NCBI GenBank assembly: GCA_033065855.1
Contig: JAVXUO010000098.1
Location: 216,547-280,546, forward strand
Origin: Escallonia rubra
Lineage: Eukaryota; Streptophyta; Magnoliopsida; Escalloniales; Escalloniaceae
DNA: 64,000 nt
Direction of reading: 5' to 3'
Below are positions 58,503 to 64,000 of the stretch, one piece after another. The translations under genes were made by a program, and so were the position numbers. Numbering within the stretch: position 1 is the stretch's first letter; every line of letters begins with the position of its first letter. Below the pieces are notes generated by a model that worked only from the letters and a program-made list of their open reading frames with translations, was not told the DNA's origin and ran no database searches.

Positions 58503-58924
58503 TAGACACTTTGGACTGGACTTGACACAATTGAGCTGAACTGAACCAAATTAATTAATTTTGTCATATTACTAGGCCTGAGCTTAATAAAAAAATCTAT
58601 TTAATAATATAGTCCACTAATTATTTTAATTAATAATTAAAAAAGGGTGTCTACAGAGCCTCTCAGTGAGGAAGCTCGCGCGCAGGTGAACACTATTGAA
58701 AAACAACATTTTTTTGCAGGGAAAACACAAATGACCACAAGACTCTAAACAGACTAGAGGAACGTTATATAGATAAGAGGTTGACCTTCATAAGGTTTCA
58801 TACATATCCCCCGAGAAGGAACCAGACCAATGTAGTTCGATAAGGTACATATAATGTTCGAAGCCAGAGCCAATAGTAACAACGATTGGTCGTCAAACAA
58901 TATATTACATAAAATTCTGTGTGT

Positions 58925-59210
58925 TGTTGGAGCCCCCAAATCAATTTGAAAGGGTCGACTGACAAAGCCGTATGTCTAGATGACGGAGCCCCAAATCAAT
59001 TTGAAATGATCATCTAGACATACAAAAAGGGTAATTTTTCCGTTGTCGGAGCTCCTAAATCGATTTGAAAGGGTCAACCAATAAGATTGAAATAACTCTA
59101 GTTGTTGTCGAAGCCCCCAAGTCAATTTGAAAGGGTCAACTGACAAATTGGAGCCGCATATCTAGATGTCATAGCCCCCAAATTGATTTGAAAAGGTTGA
59201 TGGACAAAGT
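58925..59210. repeat. ~60-bp tandem repeats in the Tat 3' zone
   Basis: Five units opening GGAGCCCCCAAATCAATTTG and continuing AAAGGGTC(G/A)AC(T/C), near 58929, 58987, 59050, 59112 and 59173. Confidence 0.85.
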
Positions 59211-59219
59211 CGAGTCTTG

Positions 59220-60440
59220 ACTTAGAGCCGGACCCAACAACACATCACAGTGGCCGATCGCTTAGTCGAAACTGAACTTATATCTAAGTTCTAGAGTCAA
59301 CAACGCGCCAAAGCGGTTGGTTGATTAGACATAAGAAAATATAAAAAAAATATCACTCAAAGCCGGAGCTAACAATGCCATAAAAGACGGCTGGTCGTTG
59401 AATACCGAACGTATTAATATAATTGATACGAAGAAAATGTTGCTTCTAGCAACAAATGCGAGATCTTGTACTAGCCTTACACCGTACAAAAATCACTAAA
59501 TTGAGTAACAAATCGAATATTTGGATCGCAAATCAATCTGAAGATATGGTAGTGAACATGCACAGGTAAGCATGCAAATGTTTGACAAAACAACTTAGGC
59601 GGAATGAGTTAACTATCACGTGAAATGCACACCGAGGAAAAGCATGCACATTTAGAGAAATGAAAGGTTATGCAAGCACACAAAGCACTCAAGCACACAA
59701 CAATATATAAAAAATGCATTTTGCCTAGGAATGCAAAAGGGATTCTTCTTATCTTTTTTTTTTTTTAGTGTCAAGAAGTGGACAGTTAGTCAGAAGATAG
59801 AAAAAAATAAAAAATTTTGAAATTTTGAGTAAAAAACCGATGTGTTAGTCAGCCCCCTTTTGGATTTTTTAAAATTTAAAAATAAAAAATCAGCTAGTGA
59901 GTAAGCCAGTTTGACCAAGCTAAAAGGAAAGTTTGACAAAGTTAAAAGGAAAACCAGTTGGTTAACCCGTTCAATTATTTTGGGCGATTTTGAGGGGTTT
60001 TCAATACTTTAAACCCAATCCAAACACATTCTCTCTCAAATTACTCTCTTCTAGGGACTCCTAATCGTGTAATTCTAACCTATATACACAATTAGCCCAT
60101 AAAACCCTTCAATTTTCTTCTAATTTCTCTCAACTTCGGGAGATCATGGAGTTTATTTGTACAAGGGGCCATGACGGAGGTCAGCAATTCACCAAGATTT
60201 CTCATTTCTAGCCGACCATTCTACCGAATGACCACTCCTTGTTGACTCCGGATTAAGGAGTACATTTAAGCAAAAATTATTTCGCAGAAGACATATGTCT
60301 TCTAAGAATTTTCCCGAGTTACACATTGTTTCACCTTTCTTCACACACACCATACCCATGCAAAGTAGGACCCATATATGTTATTTTCATGCACTTCATG
60401 CACGAATCGGACAGTTCCCTGAGATGTTTTTCACTTTTTT
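59220..60440. other. Non-coding zone of Tat copy C
   Basis: AT-rich with poly-T near 59755. ACCGATGTGTTAGTCAGCC-like phrases near 59840 recall the leader repeats. No gene seen. An intron-like acceptor TTTTGCAG (60445-60452) marks the start of coding-like sequence. Confidence 0.45.
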
Positions 60441-62510
60441 CTTGATTTTGCAGCCCCTCCGACGAACATGCCATGAAGGGGCTCCCCTAATTTAGTTAGA
60501 AAATGGTGGGCTAAGGTCCCTCGATTTGTGAAAAATAGGGTAGCAAACACTGGTTTCGATCTCTTTCTTGACATGTTGCACACTGCGGCCTGTAGTTAAA
60601 AACATCTTTTGTGCTTAGCCTTTCATATGTCGTTCAAGGAAGAGACGCTTACTCGTACGACTTTGTGAACATCACCAATATCGTGCTCGGGGGAGGCTCG
60701 TTCTTTTGGCCTATGATGTCAATAAGGATCGGGACCTTGTGGTCTGATTGCTTGTCTTTGAACCGTCCTTCAAGAAGGCCAGATTCATTTGTTGGGTACC
60801 CTTTGTGCACATTACAAGGGTATAAATTTGGAGGGGGCCGAGGGCTCTGTGATTGACCAGGTTGTTTGGGGTTCTTGCTCTATGTTATGGGGGAGACCCT
60901 CTTTAGTAACAGTAATGACTCTGTGCACCTATGGTGCCTATGGGCTCTTAAGCTGGTGGATGAGATCGGGGAGTACGTCTGGGGTATTTCTGCATTGGCT
61001 TATCTTTACCATTCTATGAGTGCAGTGTCCTAGGGGCAGTCTTTGAGTTTCATGGGCTACTGCAATATATAGGAGGCATGTCTGCTCCCTTTGGATTATT
61101 TTCTAATTATTCTCATGCATGTTTTTAGACCTATTTTTCATATATGATGTTTGATCACATGTTTGGGCCTTTGAGGTCCTGGGTTCATATGCTCCTCGTC
61201 TGGGAGAGGAATACTACTGAGACTGCACCGACGATGTACCGGTGGAATTTTTTAGATGAGCGGGTTAGTGCCTTCGATAGGGCATACGTGGATAGTTTTA
61301 ACAGGCTAACGTAGTGCCCGGTAAATAATCCATCCAAAATTTCTTTAACGTATACTTATTAATTCTTACCATTTGTTTATTTTATTTTAGGCATTTTTGT
61401 CCAACTGGAAGACATCCACGGACTATCCGAAGGAGCTAGCTCTCATTCTAGTAGGACTATCATGGAAGGAGTTGTATCTAAGGGACTGGGTGCTCGCCCA
61501 GCATCACATGGACATTGAGGTTCGGATCCCGGCTTCCCCTCCCCTTGAGATGTACCAAATGGGGGATCTAGACTGAGGACTAAAGTAAAGTTTGATGATG
61601 GGAGTCAATGTTATCCTCCTTGATGTGGCAGAAAGACCCTCGCACCAATAGAGCGTTCATGAGTGAGGACCTAGCGTCTTCGCTCGCTATGGAGTGGCTT
61701 AAGAGGGTGCAGAAGGCTAGAGCGGCCCAGAATCGGAAGAGGAAGAAAGAGGCAGTGTCTGGTAACAACATCTCGTTCCCTCATTAGATAGTGTTAGTCT
61801 TCTTCAAGGGCAAGACCGAGTAACAAGAGACGATTCCCCCTCCAAAGAAGAACTCTGAGCTTTTCGGACTCAAGGAGCTCGCGAAATTCTTACTAGTAAA
61901 CTCTAACCCTACTTGAGCTTAAATTGTCATTTTTCTTTTATTTTAACTCTACGCATCTTTATTTTAGGTCCCATCCTCACTGTTAAAAAATGCCTATCAG
62001 ATGATTTATAGTCTTAAGAACATGGTGTTTACCTACTAGGACTTGCTACGGGTATATGGGCCGTCAGCCAAGATAACGGAGGTACCCACTCCTACTCTTT
62101 TGGTGCCACCTTCAATAGGTTTTTCGAGTGTATGACAGAGCTCTACGAAGCCCGTGACCCCTGTTACTGTGAGCCTGCAGAGCTCCGTTGCCTGAGAAGA
62201 AAAACCTGGTGAAAACAAGGGAGATGATTTGAACTTTCATAAAGAAAACAAGCAAAGAGGAGTAGACATCATCCAAGGGCAAGGAGATTGCCACTTGAAG
62301 CATGAGGAAAGCCCCAGCTCCTCCACCAAAGCTGAGAGACAAATCTTTTTTTATTGCTGTGGTCTTCCGTAAGACTTACACGAAACCTCAATTTGATGAC
62401 ACTGTATAGATGGAGAGGTCTCCTAAATCTGAGGGTGAGGAGGAAGAATATGAAGAAGAGGGTGATGATAACCCGGTATTGGGCCTGAACATAAAACCGG
62501 TTTTTCCATG
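60440..62510 (+). pseudogene. Plant mobile domain (PMD, aminotransferase-like) gene remnant
   Basis: Plus-strand exons in mixed frames: FDLFLDMLHTAACS (60557-60600), MSFKEETLTRTTL (60630 on), TLFSNSNDSVHLWCLWALKL then GEYVWGISALAYLYHSM (60896-61020), WERNTTETAPTMYRWNFLDE (61203-61260), AFLSNWKTSTDYPKELALIL (after an acceptor at 61390) and WQKDPRTNRAFMSEDLASSL (61626-61690), then an acidic end (ERSPKSEGEEEEYEEEGDD, 62410-62470). The VHLxxLxxLxxxxxYxWGxxxLAYLYxxM pattern is the PMD signature. Possible introns: 61331-61390 and 61893-61967. Several stops and frame changes. It lies antisense to, and abuts, Tat gag. Confidence 0.6.
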
Positions 62511-62519
62511 TTACTCTTC

Positions 62520-63710
62520 CTCAACTGTACAGGCCTCACCTAACATCACATAACTGCGGTCGATGAGGTCTTGGATGACATATATGATCGTTATGCATTT
62601 CTCCATATGTGTCCCTTCCCTTGATGATAAGCAAAGAAAGCATGAACATCGTATCCTTCTAGTATTACTGCTAGTGTGGGGGTAGGTGGGAGCTTTGAGA
62701 TCATACCCCTACTCAAAAACTGTTTAAATACCTTGGGCAGTGTTGCATTCAACGGCGTGAATTTCCTTATAGGCTCTGAAGTGGCCTTTCATGAAACTAT
62801 CTGGGGTGCTTGCACGTTGTTGACATTGTTGGCAGTGATTGGTTTCGGCTATGCATTAGAACTTCTTGGACCGACTTGGTATACCCCTGGCTTCGACTCA
62901 CGAGAAATAGTTCCTTTATTGACAGCATCTTCAATCTATGCGAGGTATCCCATTAGGGCCTCAAATGAGGTGTGGTAGTGACACAAAAATATATTCATGG
63001 TATACAGGGAGCAGGTTGTTCTTCATAATGTTAACTTGTTTTTCCATCCCATGATAAAGGCGGACATTGACTCTCTTGGTTCCTGTTTTGTTGTTTCTAA
63101 ATATCTTCGGGTGATGTCCAAGTTGGCATTATACTGGTATTGATTCACAAACTCCCTCAAAACATCTTCCCAAGTCCTGACTCAAGCTTCGTCCAACGTG
63201 AGGAACAAAGGAGAGGCGACTCCCATGAATTATAGTGGAATAACTATATCAACTAGTCTGATTCACACCATAGGCGGCTCGCATGCATGTACATCTTGAT
63301 GTTGATTTTCGGCTCTGTGATCTTATTGAACTTGTCTATATTTGGCATCTTGATCTTGTCCTTTGGATCATCGGCTCTCCTCATCCTGGAAATTTGGGAT
63401 TCGAGCGCCGCCAGTTTATCTTTCCATTTCGGAACTACGGACTTTACCTCTTCATCTTCAAATTCATACTGCCAGTCAAACTCTGAACCTTTCTTCTTGT
63501 CATCCTTTTTCTCTATTCTGACTTCCTTCTCTTGCTCTCTTTTACCTCTCCTCTTGAGGTTGTCCATATTTTTGGCTATCCAAGACTGCTAATCTGCCAA
63601 AGTTATGAAACCAAAATGAAAATATTTCTGTAGTTCACTGATAATACGTACCAAATCTGCAATCTATGGGAATTCATTGGCCATTGGGGTTCATGAGAGC
63701 TTTCCAGATG
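62520..63710 (-). pseudogene. Tat gag (copy C), broken
   Basis: Minus strand. 63567-63253 is open: MDNLKRRGKREQEKEVRIEK, DWQYEFEDEEVKSVVPKWKD and AALESQISRMRRADDPKDKI. The capsid part (63050-62600) aligns base by base with copy A 4130-3650. The N-terminus (63700-63570) matches copies A and B. The plus ORF at 62676-62978 is a shadow. Homology stops near 62520 at the antisense PMD gene. Confidence 0.75.
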
Positions 63711-63849
63711 AGTCCCGATACCAAACACGCTTAGCCTAAACTGTATAGAGAAATTCTTCGAACATTTAATTCCACATACCACATAGATCGAGCTGACTCG
63801 CCTATAGAACAGTTATGGGGGTGTTTTTCCAATATTCAAAAGTTTATGG

Positions 63850-64000
63850 ATCATACTGACTAAATGTCTGGTTATCAGGGTGGAAAACCGAACAGTTGGT
63901 CAATGAGGTTAGGTTTTTATTCCTGGGTAATCATCCTAGTGGATAAACCGACCGGTTGGTCATTGGGTTGGATTAGCTTATAAACTAGCCAATTTCAAAT
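63850..64000 (-). repeat. Tat 5' leader repeats (copy C, start of array)
   Basis: GACTAAATGTCTGGTTATCA and AAACCGACCGGTTGGTCA-type units begin here as in copies A and B and run off the window. Confidence 0.7.

Larger units (their letters stand above)
56109..58656 (-). repeat. LTR of Tat copy C (3' LTR or solo LTR), with nested LTR
   Basis: TGTAACGGATCACTTCGG at the left and GGGTGTCTACA at the right, i.e. minus strand TGTAGACACCC...; matches copy B. Without the nested 57191-58502 insertion it is about 1,230 bp. The flanking five bases (GGTTT and GAGCC) do not match, so a simple solo LTR is not supported. Confidence 0.8.
56109..64000 (-). mobile_element. Pol-less Tat-lineage element, copy C, with antisense mobile-domain gene (open at window end)
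   Basis: Minus strand: LTR at 56109-58656 as the 3' LTR, a repeat-bearing non-coding zone (58657-60440), an opposite-strand plant-mobile-domain gene (60440-62510), then gag (62520-63710) and leader starting at about 63710. The 5' LTR lies outside the window. RT, RNase H and integrase are absent between gag and the antisense gene. Reading these as one element is inference: the polypurine tract by the LTR is unclear, and only one end can be seen. Confidence 0.55.

Noticed and set aside
56109..58656. Simple solo Tat LTR
   Set aside because: Flanking five bases do not match (GGTTT and GAGCC), and related internal sequence lies to its right.
62676..62978. 100-codon plus-strand ORF as a gene
   Set aside because: Antisense shadow of minus-strand Tat gag, aligned with copy A at 3650-4130.
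1..64000. tRNA or rRNA genes
   Set aside because: None recognised by eye; only retroelement primer sites complementary to tRNA ends were seen.

Overview
This window looks like repeat-dense plant nuclear DNA, probably from a eudicot. The evidence is spliceosomal introns, an abundance of plant transposon lineages (Ty3/gypsy Tat and chromovirus types, Ty1/copia, CACTA/EnSpm, hAT, PIF/Harbinger, LINE), an endogenous pararetrovirus remnant, and one host gene of a plant family. Almost everything else is decayed, nested mobile DNA. All transposon genes seen carry stops or frameshifts, so no autonomous element is evident.

Layout. 1-7662: minus-strand Tat-lineage Ty3/gypsy element A (RT-RNase H, protease, gag, repetitive leader, tRNA-Arg-type primer site, LTR), with a Harbinger-type element (4638-5881) inside gag. 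7660-8137: MITE. 8214-9090: copia 5' LTR and gag start, cut by an LTR starting at 9091. 10850-11745: minus-strand copia gag/RT remnant. 11829-26292: plus-strand CACTA element 1 (TNP2, DUF4218, DUF4216, Transposase_24 exons, 3' terminus). One of its introns holds a large LTR-like insertion (about 15140-24750), which itself holds a structurally complete chromovirus (17994-23820, 525-bp LTRs, target duplication AACAC). 26293-32174: minus-strand CACTA element 2 of the same family, abutting element 1 tail to tail, with a Harbinger-type element (27065-28374) in an intron. 32190-33215: coding-like remnants and a LINE RT fragment. 34600-37320: GTGG-rich DNA, a roughly 90-bp minisatellite and an inverted-repeat element. 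37890-40576: Tat copy B (gag start, leader, LTR). 40577-41050: second copy of the inverted-repeat element. 41300-43480: caulimovirid-like remnant.

44281-45609 (minus) is the one convincing host gene: a two-exon citrate-binding-protein-like / alginate-lyase-2-fold secreted protein of 219 residues with a TATA box upstream.

48312-56068 is a hAT element (8-bp target duplication, 7/8 match) containing a complete CACTA element 3 (48588-54261, duplication TAA). 56109 to the window end is best read as a pol-less Tat element: LTR at 56109-58656 (itself hit by a copia-type solo LTR, 57191-58502, duplication TAGAC), a minisatellite, an antisense plant-mobile-domain gene remnant (60440-62510, plus) and minus-strand gag (62520-64000).

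The most interesting points are the antisense mobile-domain gene sitting where pol should be in the last Tat element, the hairpin-capable tandem repeats in the Tat leaders, the chromovirus reading frame that runs into its own LTR, and the citrate-binding gene surviving in this setting. Boundaries with an exact target duplication are firm; others are approximate, judged by eye.
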